From contig NZ_JAJCIC010000007.1 in assembly GCF_020554865.1 (NCBI RefSeq), positions 1 to 64,000 on the forward strand: a stretch of 64,000 nt of DNA, given 5' to 3'. Shown here in pieces: positions 44,823 through 53,747 of the stretch. This stretch comes from Lacrimispora sp. 210928-DFI.3.58 (GTDB lineage Bacteria; Bacillota; Clostridia; Lachnospirales; Lachnospiraceae). A program made the position numbers and the translations under genes. Numbering within the stretch: the first letter of the stretch is position 1; every line of letters starts with the position of its first letter. The notes below the pieces were generated by a model. It did not search any database, was not told the origin of the DNA, and was given only the letters and a program-made list of their open reading frames with translations.

Positions 44823-45422
44823 ATGGATAATATAGAGAGAAGGCGGCTGGAACTGCCCTATATTTCAGATAAGGCAGTGATGGAGGAGCAGAAGGTCTGC
44901 CGGAGACTGCTTCAGAGATTCAACACTGCAGACAGATCGGACTTTGAGGCACTATCCTCCATGATAAAGGAAATCCTTGGAAAATCGGAAAATGCATTTA
45001 TCAACCCGCCGTTTTACTGTGACTATGGCTTTAACATCGAAGTTGGGAAGAATTTTTTTGCCAATTACAACTGTACCATGCTGGATACGGCAAAGATCAT
45101 CATCGGTGACAACTGTATGCTGGCCCCTAATGTAGCCATCTACACAGCAGGTCATCCGGTGCACCCGGAAGCCAGGAACACAGCCTATGAGTACGGCATT
45201 GGCATCACGATCGGAGATAATGTGTGGATCGGAGGAAATTCTGTTATCCTTCCCGGAGTCCATATCGGAAGCAACACGGTCATTGGCGCCGGAAGCGTTG
45301 TGACAAAGGACATTCCCGACTGGGTCATTGCCGCCGGAAATCCCTGCCGCGTGATCCGGGCCGTCACGGAGGAGGACAGGAAGTATTACTATAAGGACAG
45401 AGAATTTCATGGAGAAATATAG
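44823..45422 (+). CDS. maltose/galactoside O-acetyltransferase family protein
   Basis: 199 residues with a left-handed beta-helix made of hexapeptide repeats (IEVGKNFFANYNCTMLDTAKIIIGDNCMLAPNVAIY). The catalytic histidine lies in TAGHPVHPEARN and the coenzyme A loop in VVTKDIPDWVIAAGNPCRVI. It moves an acetyl group from acetyl-CoA to a sugar hydroxyl (LacA/Maa/NodL group). AGAGGAG precedes the ATG. It is followed by a terminator. Confidence 0.9.
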   Translation: MDNIERRRLELPYISDKAVMEEQKVCRRLLQRFNTADRSDFEALSSMIKEILGKSENAFINPPFYCDYGFNIEVGKNFFANYNCTMLDTAKIIIGDNCMLAPNVAIYTAGHPVHPEARNTAYEYGIGITIGDNVWIGGNSVILPGVHIGSNTVIGAGSVVTKDIPDWVIAAGNPCRVIRAVTEEDRKYYYKDREFHGEI

Positions 45423-45430
45423 GAAACAAG

Positions 45431-45458
45431 GGCAGCAGGATGAGGTTCACCTGCTGCC
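45431..45458 (+). terminator. terminator after the acetyltransferase gene
   Basis: Perfect 9-bp stem GGCAGCAGG/CCTGCTGCC with a 10-nt loop followed by TTAATTATTT. Confidence 0.75.
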
Positions 45459-45478
45459 TTAATTATTTCTGAAAACAC

Positions 45479-45507
45479 TTGACATTTATTGTAAAATTTC
45501 TTTCAAT
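45479..45507 (+). promoter_or_regulatory. probable promoter of the DUF4132 operon
   Basis: TTGACA (45479-45484), 17-nt spacer, TTCAAT (45502-45507). It directly follows the preceding terminator and lies 40 nt before the TTG start. Confidence 0.5.
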
Positions 45508-45547
45508 AAAAGAAGAGAGGACTGCTGGCAGACAGGAGGTAGGATTT

Positions 45548-46039
45548 TTGAAAATAAAAGTAAATGTAAAGAAGATCGGCAGGAAAAAGGCCGCTGTCCA
45601 GGAGGCGGTATATGAGATCGGAGGAAGGCCGTCAACGGTGCGGGAGCTGATCCTGGCAGTGACGGAAAGCTGTGCAGGGGAGTACAACAGAAGGCTCCGG
45701 GGCCAGGCATCCGGAAAGGAGGGCTGTGAGCCAGGCAGATGGGAGAGCTCCGGGGAGGAGCCAGGACGGGAAATAGCAGGGCTTTTTGGGATCCTGAGCC
45801 CAGAGGAGATCGAGGACAAAGCCCGGACAGGGAAGGTCGGCTTTGGGGTGAACTACGGCGGAAAGCCGGCAGATATCGTCAAGGCCCAGGAGAACGCCAT
45901 CCAGTGCTTTGAGGATGGGATATACAGGATATTTATGGACGATAAGCCCTTAGAGGAACTGGATGAGGACATCCAGGTGACGGAGGAGCAGGTATTTACC
46001 TTTGTGAGACTTACAATGTTAGCGGGGAGGATGTGGTAA
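45548..46039 (+). CDS. unknown protein paired with the DUF4132 giant
   Basis: 163 residues with a TTG start at 45548, chosen because AGGAGG lies about 8 nt upstream; an in-frame ATG at 45479 has no ribosome site and overlaps the promoter. It starts with an alternating strand pattern (KIKVNVKKIGRKK), then VRELILAVTESCAGEYNRR as a helix. A charged insert is followed by GILSPEEIEDKARTGKVGFGVNYGG and a C-terminal DIQVTEEQVFTFVRLTMLAGR. No known motif was recognised. It ends 1 nt before the DUF4132 gene, so the two are surely co-translated. Confidence 0.7.
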   Translation: MKIKVNVKKIGRKKAAVQEAVYEIGGRPSTVRELILAVTESCAGEYNRRLRGQASGKEGCEPGRWESSGEEPGREIAGLFGILSPEEIEDKARTGKVGFGVNYGGKPADIVKAQENAIQCFEDGIYRIFMDDKPLEELDEDIQVTEEQVFTFVRLTMLAGRMW

Positions 46040-46040
46040 G

Positions 46041-49000
46041 ATGGCAGATTTTGATTACAATACAAGGCGGGAGATCACAAGGAAGCGCCAGGCGGCTCTG
46101 GATAAGAGGATTGAAAAGCTTTCCGGCAATGATAAGGAGCTGGCCAAAGAGGTAAAGGGCCGGGAGCGGATGGGAAGCGTGACGCTGCGTGTTGCAAAGG
46201 AATTTTACAGCAAGCCGGAGAAAAAGCCCTCCCAGTGGTTCAATCAGAAAGGACTGCTGCCGGGTATGCGGCCCCACAAGGCGCTGTTAGACGTTTTTGT
46301 GCCGGAGCATTTTCAGGATTCCTTCCTCTATATCATTGACAAGCTGAACCAGTTTCCGTTTTCCCGCGGTTGGAACAGGAGGACTGTGCGCACAGCAAGC
46401 TACGGGCCTCAGATGGTCCAGGCATTTTCCCTGCTGTCTGTGTATGAAAAGCTGTTCTATCTGGGAGACCGGATCGAGGATTACATATTAAGGCGTATGG
46501 ATCCGGAGATGTTAGATTATGTGAAAAATGAGTGGGAGATCAACAGGGGCTTTTCCTATATCTATGCGGCGGAGATCGACAGGGGAAATCAGGCAGTGAT
46601 CGGGGCCTTAAAAGAGCTGATCCTAAGCGAGAACAATACGGCTTATCTGGACCGGGAGATGATCCTGGGCATCCTCCGCTCGGACAGCGGGGAGCTTCAC
46701 GAGCTGATCTGCCGCCTGCTTTTGGCCGCCAGGCTCCAGGAGGGGCTAAGGCAGGCGATCTGTGAGACTATGGATGAGGGAACACCGGCGGCTTACGGAA
46801 AGCTCTTAAAGGTAATTGAGGATAATGATCTCATCCGGTTCTCTTCGGTAAAGCGGGCAGTGTCCGCCTGGATCGGTATCTTTGATGAGAACAATGTGGA
46901 CAGAGTGAATGGAAAGCTTTTAAGCCTGATGGGACAATCCTTGAGGGATAAAGAGTTCTGCAGAAAACAGCTGGAGACAAATGACGCAGTTGCCATCAAC
47001 ACGAGCTTGTGGGCCCTGGGCTTTTTCGAGGTGCAGGAGGCCATACAGGCCATGGAAGTCCTCATTGATAAGGGCACGAAGGCCCAGAAGCTGGCAGCCT
47101 CCTATTATAATCTTAACCTGCATGACGAGAGCCTGAAGATCCGGGCAGCAAAAAAGGTAGTGCTGGAACACAGTGATGACCTGGAGCTGACGGCAGCCTT
47201 TCTTCCGGCCTACCTGGCGCCTCTTTACAGGCAGATACGTGACCTGCTCTATGGCAGCGGCGGGCGCAGCGTGTATCCGAGAGAGTCTGTGACGCCCAGA
47301 AAGCCTGAACTGACAGAGTATTTTAAGGACAGGGAGGAGGCGGAAAAGGTCTACGATATTTTCATGGATATTTACAAGCGCCTGCCTAAAAAGGGGATTA
47401 CCTGGTCTCCCTGTATTTTCCCGTGGTACAGCGTGGGGCTTACGCCCTCTGTGGTGATCGAGCAGCTGGCATTTACTGCCTATGTGCTCCAGGATGAGGA
47501 GAAGATCACATATATGGCGGGACGGCTGGGAGAGATCACAGGAAGCTCCTATGAGAGAAGCTATCTTATCAACCTGCTGCTTTTTTCTCCTGCCAACGCA
47601 GATCAGAGAAAATACCTGATCGAGTACATGGGAAGTGCAGATTCCACCTCCTCGGAAAAAGCGGTCCAGATGGTAAAGAAGCTGACACTGACATCGGAGG
47701 ATTACCGCATTATGGAGGACATGCTGCGCTTTAAGAGGAGCGGCCTCAGAGCACAGCTGATCTGTTTTCTGATGGATCAGGACGGGGAGGACATGAAGGG
47801 CTGCCTTTCACGCCTTCTGGCTGATAAGAAAGAGGAAAAGCGCAGTGCCGGGCTGGATATGCTCCTGCGCCTTTCAAAGGAAAAGAAGCGGGAAAAATGC
47901 TATGAGAGCGTGAGATCCCTGGCGGAAACCATAGAGAATCCTACGGATAAGGAGAAGATCCTGCTAAAAGAGATCCTGGGAGGGGAGGAGGGCACTTTGC
48001 CGGCTGCAAGCCAGAAGGGCTTTGGCATTTATGATCCGGATGCGCCGGAGACCATGCTGGCTGCCCAAAAGACCAGCCCTGGGCCGGACTGCCTGCTGCC
48101 CCTTTCGGAGGAGGAGGCCATAGAGAAGATCAAAAAGCTGGACAGGCTCATAGCAGAGTATAAGGATTATGAGTATGATACGGCTTATGGGGAGAAGGCT
48201 CTTCTGGGGAATTCCTATACGTGTATGACAAAGGAAAATGCGGGTATGAGAGAGCGGTACCGCCTGAAGAATTACCCTCTGCAGGAGGTATTTGCCAAAT
48301 TTTACGAGGAAGAGATCGGGGATTACCTGACCTTTGTGCAGTGGGAGGCAAGGATCTTTGCTAATGCAGGGGATTCCTATAAGAATGCAGGGATCTTCTA
48401 TAAGGCAGTTTTTGGAAGAATGCCCTTTAAGCCGCTGCCCTTAAATCTGGTCTACTGGCGGCAGGTGCAGGATATCCGGCTGAACTTCCGCTTTGAATAT
48501 CTGGATAAGAAGGCTCTCCTTCAGGCCGGGCTTCAGGCTGTCCGGGCTCTGACAAAGGTGGTAACAGCGGAAAATAAGAATATCAAATACCAGTATAAAG
48601 GATGGAATGGGAAAATGTATGATACCTCCAGCCTTTTAAACAGCCTGCCTGTTCTTAACCGGTATTTTGAAGGCCTGGCCTGCTGGGAGACGGATGAAGA
48701 ATTTGCAGAGGCCTTTGAGGCAGCCTGGACCTTTGAGAAAAAATGCCGGGAGAATAAAAAGCAGCGTCAGTTTGTTGCGTCAAATACAAACTCCAACAGT
48801 ATTACCATAGGAGGCGGGAGCGGGGCGCTTACGCCCATAAATACCTACTGGTTTTTAAAGGCCTATCATCTGGGCCTGATATCCAGGGATATCCTGTATA
48901 AGGCAGTGCTGGAATATTTCGGGCGCTATGACAACCTGCAGATCATCACAAAGGTGGAAAAGGGGGAATGCATCAAGCCCTTAAACCGCCGCTATATGAA

Positions 49001-51221
49001 CGTATTCTTTGGGCAGGATGTGGCAAAGGAGCTGTATGAGAAGGGAGAGTCCTCTCTGGGCCCGGATACCTGGCTGGGAAGCCTGATCAGAGAGCTCTAC
49101 CAGACAATCGTTCCTGTGATGGTGGATACGGAGCTTCGCCGGGGCGAGGCGGAGACCGAGTTTTCCGGGGATATCCGCGGGATCAATTATATCCGGGGGA
49201 TCGGCTATCTCACCCGTATCCTGATGGCTCTGGGAAAGGACACCCTGGGACGGGAGGCCTACTACTACTGGTACTACCGTTCCAGACTGGTGACAAAGAG
49301 GGATGTGCTGAGCCATTTGTTAAAGGCCTGCTATCCCGCAGAGGGGGAAAATGGCGCTGTCTTGAAGGAAGCCCTGAAGGGAACGAGTATCAAGGCGGCC
49401 AGACTGGTAGAGGTGGCAATGTACGCGCCCCAGTGGATCGATATCATCCAGGAATATCTGGGCTGGGAGGGATTAAAGAGCGGCTGCTATTACTTCATGG
49501 CCCATATGAATGAGCGCTTTGACGATCAGAAGGCAGCTATTATTGCCAGATATACCCCCCTGTCGCCGGAGGAGCTTCAGGATGGTGCCTTTGATATTGA
49601 CTGGTTCAGGGAGGCTTATGGCCTGCTGGGAGAAAAGAATTTCAGTATGCTCTACAATGCTGCCAAATACATTTCCGATGGCCAGAAGCATTCCAGGGCC
49701 AGGAAATATGCGGATGCAGCCACTGGAAAGACAAAGCTTTCTGCTCTGGGTAAAGAGATTAAGGAAAAACGGAATAAGGATCTGATCATGAGCTACGGCC
49801 TTGTGCCCTTTGGGGAGGACAAGGAGAAGGATATGCTGGAGAGGTATCAATTTATCCAGCAGTATTTAAAGGAAAGCCGCCAGTTCGGGGCCCAGAGGCG
49901 GGCCAGCGAGGGCAAGGCTGCCCAGATCGCCCTAGTAAACTTAAGTACCCATGCAGGCTTTACCGATGTCACCCGCCTGACCCTGAACATGGAGACGCGG
50001 CTGGCAGAGCAGTTTAAGCCCTATATGGAATGGACGGCAGTGGATGATGTGGAAATTATGCTCACGATCAATGAGGACGGTAAGAGCAGCATCCTCTGCC
50101 GCAAGGGCGGAAAGACATTAAAATCACTGCCCTCCAGGCTGGGAAAGAACCCCTATGTAACAGAGGTAAAGGAGGCTAATAAGAAGCTTAAGGACCAGTA
50201 CTTAAGGACAAGGAAGATGATGGAGGAGTCCATGGAGACAGGGGCAGTCTTCGAGGCAGCGGAGATCGGCAGGCTCTATGAGAATCCGGTGGTGCAGGCG
50301 ATCCTCCGGCCATTGGTGTTCGGATATGGGGAGAAGCTGGGATTTTTGCAGGTTGGAGGGGAAGGCCTCTGCCTCCTGTCCTGGGATGGAGATGTGACTT
50401 TGCTCTCCCCGGACAGCCGGATACGCATCGCCCATCCTCTGGATCTGTACCGCTTGGGCAGCTGGCATGAGTACCAGAAGGCCCTGTTTGACCGCCAGAT
50501 ACGCCAGCCCTTCAAGCAGGTATTCAGGGAGCTCTATGTAAAGCTGCCGGAGGAGCTGGGACAGAAGGCCTCCCGCATGTTTGCAGGTAACCAGATCCAG
50601 CCCCAGAAGACCGTGGGCTGCTTAAAGAGCCGCCGCTGGGTAGCGGACTATGAGGAAGGGCTGCAGAAGATCTACTACAAGGAGAATATCGTGGCCCGCA
50701 TCTATGCCCTGGCAGACTGGTTCTCGCCCAGCGATGTGGAGGCACCGACCTTGGAGTGGGTGGAATTTTCCGACCGCAAGACCTATGAATCCCTTACCAT
50801 TGAAAAGGTACCGGATCTGATCTACAGCGAGGTCATGCGCGATGTGGACCTGGCAGTCAGTGTGGCCCATGCAGGCGGCGTTGACCCGGAGACCAGCCAT
50901 TCCACCATCGAGATGCGCCGTGCCATCGTAGAATTCAATCTGCCTCTGTTCGGCTTAAAGAACGTGACGTTAAAGGACAGCCATGCCCTGATAGAGGGGG
51001 CCAGAGCCTCCTATACTGTCCATCTCGGAAGCGGTGTCATCCACCAGCAGGGCGGAGCCATGCTCCACATCCTCCCAGTCCACAGCCAGAAGCGGGGCAA
51101 GCTGTTCCTCCCCTTTGTGGATGAGGACCCGAAGACAGCGGAGATCATGTCAAAGATCGTGCTGCTGGCAGAGGATAAGAAGATAAAGGATCCGTTTATT
51201 CTGGATCAGATCAGGAATTGA
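46041..51221 (+). CDS. giant DUF4132 (MolR/YehI-like) protein
   Basis: 1726 residues, cytoplasmic, no signal or membrane helix. The N-terminal 700 residues are mostly helical and repeat-like (a HEAT/ARM-type solenoid is likely from patterns such as KAQKLAASYYNLNLHDESLKI); I associate this region with DUF5724. A central part (about 720-1250) follows. The C-terminal third has the DUF4132 core: QPFKQVFRELYVKLP, SEVMRDVDLAVSVAHAGG, YTVHLGSGVIHQQGG, LFLPFVDEDPKTAEIMSKIVLLAEDKKIKDPFILDQI. Relatives include E. coli YehI, encoded beside MoxR-ATPase/VWA genes; none is here. Activity unknown. Stop and start of the pair are 1 nt apart. Confidence 0.82.
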   Translation: MADFDYNTRREITRKRQAALDKRIEKLSGNDKELAKEVKGRERMGSVTLRVAKEFYSKPEKKPSQWFNQKGLLPGMRPHKALLDVFVPEHFQDSFLYIIDKLNQFPFSRGWNRRTVRTASYGPQMVQAFSLLSVYEKLFYLGDRIEDYILRRMDPEMLDYVKNEWEINRGFSYIYAAEIDRGNQAVIGALKELILSENNTAYLDREMILGILRSDSGELHELICRLLLAARLQEGLRQAICETMDEGTPAAYGKLLKVIEDNDLIRFSSVKRAVSAWIGIFDENNVDRVNGKLLSLMGQSLRDKEFCRKQLETNDAVAINTSLWALGFFEVQEAIQAMEVLIDKGTKAQKLAASYYNLNLHDESLKIRAAKKVVLEHSDDLELTAAFLPAYLAPLYRQIRDLLYGSGGRSVYPRESVTPRKPELTEYFKDREEAEKVYDIFMDIYKRLPKKGITWSPCIFPWYSVGLTPSVVIEQLAFTAYVLQDEEKITYMAGRLGEITGSSYERSYLINLLLFSPANADQRKYLIEYMGSADSTSSEKAVQMVKKLTLTSEDYRIMEDMLRFKRSGLRAQLICFLMDQDGEDMKGCLSRLLADKKEEKRSAGLDMLLRLSKEKKREKCYESVRSLAETIENPTDKEKILLKEILGGEEGTLPAASQKGFGIYDPDAPETMLAAQKTSPGPDCLLPLSEEEAIEKIKKLDRLIAEYKDYEYDTAYGEKALLGNSYTCMTKENAGMRERYRLKNYPLQEVFAKFYEEEIGDYLTFVQWEARIFANAGDSYKNAGIFYKAVFGRMPFKPLPLNLVYWRQVQDIRLNFRFEYLDKKALLQAGLQAVRALTKVVTAENKNIKYQYKGWNGKMYDTSSLLNSLPVLNRYFEGLACWETDEEFAEAFEAAWTFEKKCRENKKQRQFVASNTNSNSITIGGGSGALTPINTYWFLKAYHLGLISRDILYKAVLEYFGRYDNLQIITKVEKGECIKPLNRRYMNVFFGQDVAKELYEKGESSLGPDTWLGSLIRELYQTIVPVMVDTELRRGEAETEFSGDIRGINYIRGIGYLTRILMALGKDTLGREAYYYWYYRSRLVTKRDVLSHLLKACYPAEGENGAVLKEALKGTSIKAARLVEVAMYAPQWIDIIQEYLGWEGLKSGCYYFMAHMNERFDDQKAAIIARYTPLSPEELQDGAFDIDWFREAYGLLGEKNFSMLYNAAKYISDGQKHSRARKYADAATGKTKLSALGKEIKEKRNKDLIMSYGLVPFGEDKEKDMLERYQFIQQYLKESRQFGAQRRASEGKAAQIALVNLSTHAGFTDVTRLTLNMETRLAEQFKPYMEWTAVDDVEIMLTINEDGKSSILCRKGGKTLKSLPSRLGKNPYVTEVKEANKKLKDQYLRTRKMMEESMETGAVFEAAEIGRLYENPVVQAILRPLVFGYGEKLGFLQVGGEGLCLLSWDGDVTLLSPDSRIRIAHPLDLYRLGSWHEYQKALFDRQIRQPFKQVFRELYVKLPEELGQKASRMFAGNQIQPQKTVGCLKSRRWVADYEEGLQKIYYKENIVARIYALADWFSPSDVEAPTLEWVEFSDRKTYESLTIEKVPDLIYSEVMRDVDLAVSVAHAGGVDPETSHSTIEMRRAIVEFNLPLFGLKNVTLKDSHALIEGARASYTVHLGSGVIHQQGGAMLHILPVHSQKRGKLFLPFVDEDPKTAEIMSKIVLLAEDKKIKDPFILDQIRN

Positions 51222-51290
51222 TCTGCAGCAGTAAACGGTGATCAGAGCAGGAAAAGCGGAGCTTGTTTGGAGATAACAGAGGAGAAGAGC

Positions 51291-51323
51291 AAAATCCCCC
51301 TGGCCAAAAGCCAGAGGGATTTT
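51291..51323. terminator. bidirectional terminator between DUF4132 and permease genes
   Basis: AAAATCCCCCTGGC and GCCAGAGGGATTTT arms around CAAAA. A/T flanks on both sides supply U tracts for both strands, so it closes the convergent transcripts. Confidence 0.85.
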
Positions 51324-51358
51324 CTCACGCAGCAACTAGGCAGACTGCATCGAATATA

Positions 51359-52696
51359 TTAAGCCCGTTTTACGGGGGCCTTGTCTCTCGGAAGAGTGAT
51401 GTTTAGGAAAATGGCAACCAGGGTGGCAATGACCACGGGGGATTTGCCGAAGATGGTGGTTACCCATGACGGGAAGGCGGACAGGGAGGCCGAGGCCTGT
51501 GAAACGCCCATGCCCAGGGCAGCGGCAAGTCCCACGATGGAGGTGTTGCGGTAGTTCATCTCTTCGGACATTACAAGCTTCATGCCTGTCATGGCAATGG
51601 AAGCGAATACAGACACCGTTGCACCGCCCAGCACCGCATATGGGATGGTTGTCAAAAGAGCGGAGAACTTAGGAAAGAGGCCTGCCACCAGGATGATGAG
51701 GGCGGAAAGTCCTAAGGTCACGCGGTTTACCACCTTTGTGGTGGACACGATACCTACGTTCTGGCTGTAGGTAGCGGTGGGAAGGCAGCCAAAGATGGCG
51801 CCAATGATGTTGGAGACACCGTAGCCCAGAATGGCGCCCTGGAGCTCCTCTGTGGTGGGCTCCCTGTCAAGGCCTCCTGCTGTGGTAGCCGAGAAGTCAC
51901 CAATGGCCTGAACGGAGTTAATGACAAACAAAAGTCCAAGAGCGATGCATGCAGATGCCTCAAAGGTAATACCGAAATGCATCACCTTCGGCATCTGGAG
52001 AAGGCCTGCTTCTCCCACGCTGGAAAGGCTGACCATTCCAAAGGGAATGGAGAAAATGTAGCCAGCGATCATTCCGATCAGGATGGAGGCCAGCTTCAGG
52101 AAGCCTGTTGCAAAGTGGTTGAGCAGAGTAACAACTGCCAGAGTAAAGACTGCTACCACCCAGTTCTGCCAGGAGCCATAGTTTGGCTGTCCGGCGCCGC
52201 CTGCCATGTAGTTGATGGCAGTGGGGTAGAGGGAAAGACCAATAGTAAATACCACAGTACCTGTGATCAGCGGCGGGAAGAATTTGCGGATCTTCTTGAT
52301 GGTAAGTCCCACCAGAAGGGCGCAGATACCGCCTACCACCTGGGCTCCCAGGATGGCGGAAATGCCGGACTGTTCAGCAATAGCCTGCATGCTGGGCACG
52401 TATGCAAAGCTTACGCCCAGGATAACGGGGAGGCCGGCTCCCAGATGAAAGCCTTTCTTATTGCCCAGAGGGAAGAGCTGCAGGAGAGTGGCAAGAGCAG
52501 AGATCACTAAGGATGCCTGGATCAGGATCACACGGTCAGCTGTCTCGATACCGGCTGCGCCGGAAATGATGATGGCCGGGGTAACGCAGCCAACGATCAT
52601 TGCGACTACATGCTGGAGAGCCAGGGGGATTGCCTGGCTCATTTTTGGTATTCCGTCTAACTCAAACAGGGATGCATGCTGCTTTTCTGTATTCAT
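51359..52696 (-). CDS. NCS2-family xanthine/uracil permease
   Basis: 445 residues with about 14 membrane segments of the nucleobase-cation symporter-2 fold. Signatures are QHVVAMIVGCVTPAII at the N-terminus, the substrate-site segment FEASACIALGLLFVINSVQAIGDFSAT and the QNVGIVSTTKVVNR motif (about 309-322). It brings xanthine, urate or uracil into the cell with H+ or Na+. Its place as the last gene of the leftward purine operon argues for xanthine or urate. GGAGGGC precedes the ATG, 16 nt after arcC. Confidence 0.92.
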   Translation of the reverse strand: MNTEKQHASLFELDGIPKMSQAIPLALQHVVAMIVGCVTPAIIISGAAGIETADRVILIQASLVISALATLLQLFPLGNKKGFHLGAGLPVILGVSFAYVPSMQAIAEQSGISAILGAQVVGGICALLVGLTIKKIRKFFPPLITGTVVFTIGLSLYPTAINYMAGGAGQPNYGSWQNWVVAVFTLAVVTLLNHFATGFLKLASILIGMIAGYIFSIPFGMVSLSSVGEAGLLQMPKVMHFGITFEASACIALGLLFVINSVQAIGDFSATTAGGLDREPTTEELQGAILGYGVSNIIGAIFGCLPTATYSQNVGIVSTTKVVNRVTLGLSALIILVAGLFPKFSALLTTIPYAVLGGATVSVFASIAMTGMKLVMSEEMNYRNTSIVGLAAALGMGVSQASASLSAFPSWVTTIFGKSPVVIATLVAIFLNITLPRDKAPVKRA

Positions 52697-52711
52697 TTGG
52701 GATGCCCTCCT

Positions 52712-53665
52712 TTATGCTAAGTGTATATGAGTACCGGTTTTTCCCTGGATACCGTCCTTTGCCTTTTCTAAGAGCGTGATGAGAGCAGTGCGCCCTGGCT
52801 TTGATTCAGCAAATTTTACAGCGGCCTGAACCTTGGGAAGCATGGAGCCCGGAGCAAAATGGCCCTCCTTGATCAGTGCCCTTGCCTCCTCTGTGTTCAG
52901 ATCATCCAGCCATTTTTCTTCCGGCTTTCCGAAGTTGACAGCTACTTTTTCTACTGCAGTAAGGATAATGAGGAAATCCGCGTTTAAGTCCTCTGCTAAG
53001 AGCTCGCTGGCGAAATCCTTATCGATGACAGCGCTGGCTCCCTTTAAGTGATTGCCCTGGCGTGTCACAGGAATGCCGCCGCCTCCGCAGGCGATCACCA
53101 GCTGTCCGGAATCCACCAGAGAGCGGATAGCACCGATCTCAACGATCTCAGCAGGCTTCGGGGATGCAACTACGCGGCGGTAACCCCTGCCGGCATCCTC
53201 CTTCATGATATAGCCGTACTTTTCCTCCGCTACCTTTGCCTGTTCCTCGGTCATGAAATGTCCGATAGGCTTGGAAGGTGCGTCAAAGGCAGGATCATCT
53301 GCATCGACCCTTACCTGAGTGATCATGGTTGCAACGGGAATATCGTAGATATCCCTGTTGTAAAGCTCCTCCCGGAGTGCGTTCTGAAGGTCATAGCCAA
53401 TGTAGGCCTGGCTCATTGCCACACAGACAGAGAGGGGTGTGTTGGGCTGGTTTGCATCTTCGCGGCTTAAAGCAGCCATGGCGTTGTTGATCATGCCCAC
53501 CTGGGGGCCGTTTCCATGGGCTACGATCACCTCACAGCCCTCTTCAATTAAGTCTACGATTGCTTTGGCGGTAATTTTTACAGCCTTCATCTGCTCCGGC
53601 AGAGTGTTTCCCAGAGCGTTGCCCCCCAGGGCAATGACAATGCGTTTTTTCTTTTTATTCTCCAT
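52712..53665 (-). CDS. arcC: carbamate kinase
   Basis: 317 residues, the usual length. ALGGNAL at residues 13-19, AHGNGPQVG near 50-58, ACGGGGIPV near 200 and DKDFASELLAEDL are family hallmarks of the amino-acid-kinase fold. It makes ATP and carbamate (then CO2 and NH3) from carbamoyl phosphate and ADP. Here it would harvest carbamoyl phosphate released by YgeW, the ATP-yielding step of purine fermentation; E. coli has YqeA in this role. A terminator-like hairpin separates it from ygeW. Confidence 0.95.
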   Translation of the reverse strand: MENKKKKRIVIALGGNALGNTLPEQMKAVKITAKAIVDLIEEGCEVIVAHGNGPQVGMINNAMAALSREDANQPNTPLSVCVAMSQAYIGYDLQNALREELYNRDIYDIPVATMITQVRVDADDPAFDAPSKPIGHFMTEEQAKVAEEKYGYIMKEDAGRGYRRVVASPKPAEIVEIGAIRSLVDSGQLVIACGGGGIPVTRQGNHLKGASAVIDKDFASELLAEDLNADFLIILTAVEKVAVNFGKPEEKWLDDLNTEEARALIKEGHFAPGSMLPKVQAAVKFAESKPGRTALITLLEKAKDGIQGKTGTHIHLA

Positions 53666-53690
53666 TTTTTGCTTCCCCTTTTCCGGTTTT

Positions 53691-53728
53691 AAGAAAGAAG
53701 GGGCTGCTGGACCTGGTCCGGCAGCCCC
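53691..53728 (-). terminator. intercistronic terminator between ygeW and arcC
   Basis: On the minus strand AGGGGCTGCC..GGCAGCCCCT-type arms (53720-53728 with 53700-53708, extended by GGACC/GGTCC) are followed by TTCTTTCTT. It lies 20 nt after the ygeW stop and 26 nt before the arcC start, so it may lower arcC and permease expression relative to upstream genes. Confidence 0.65.
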
Positions 53729-53747
53729 TGAGTGTCAAACGGTCATT

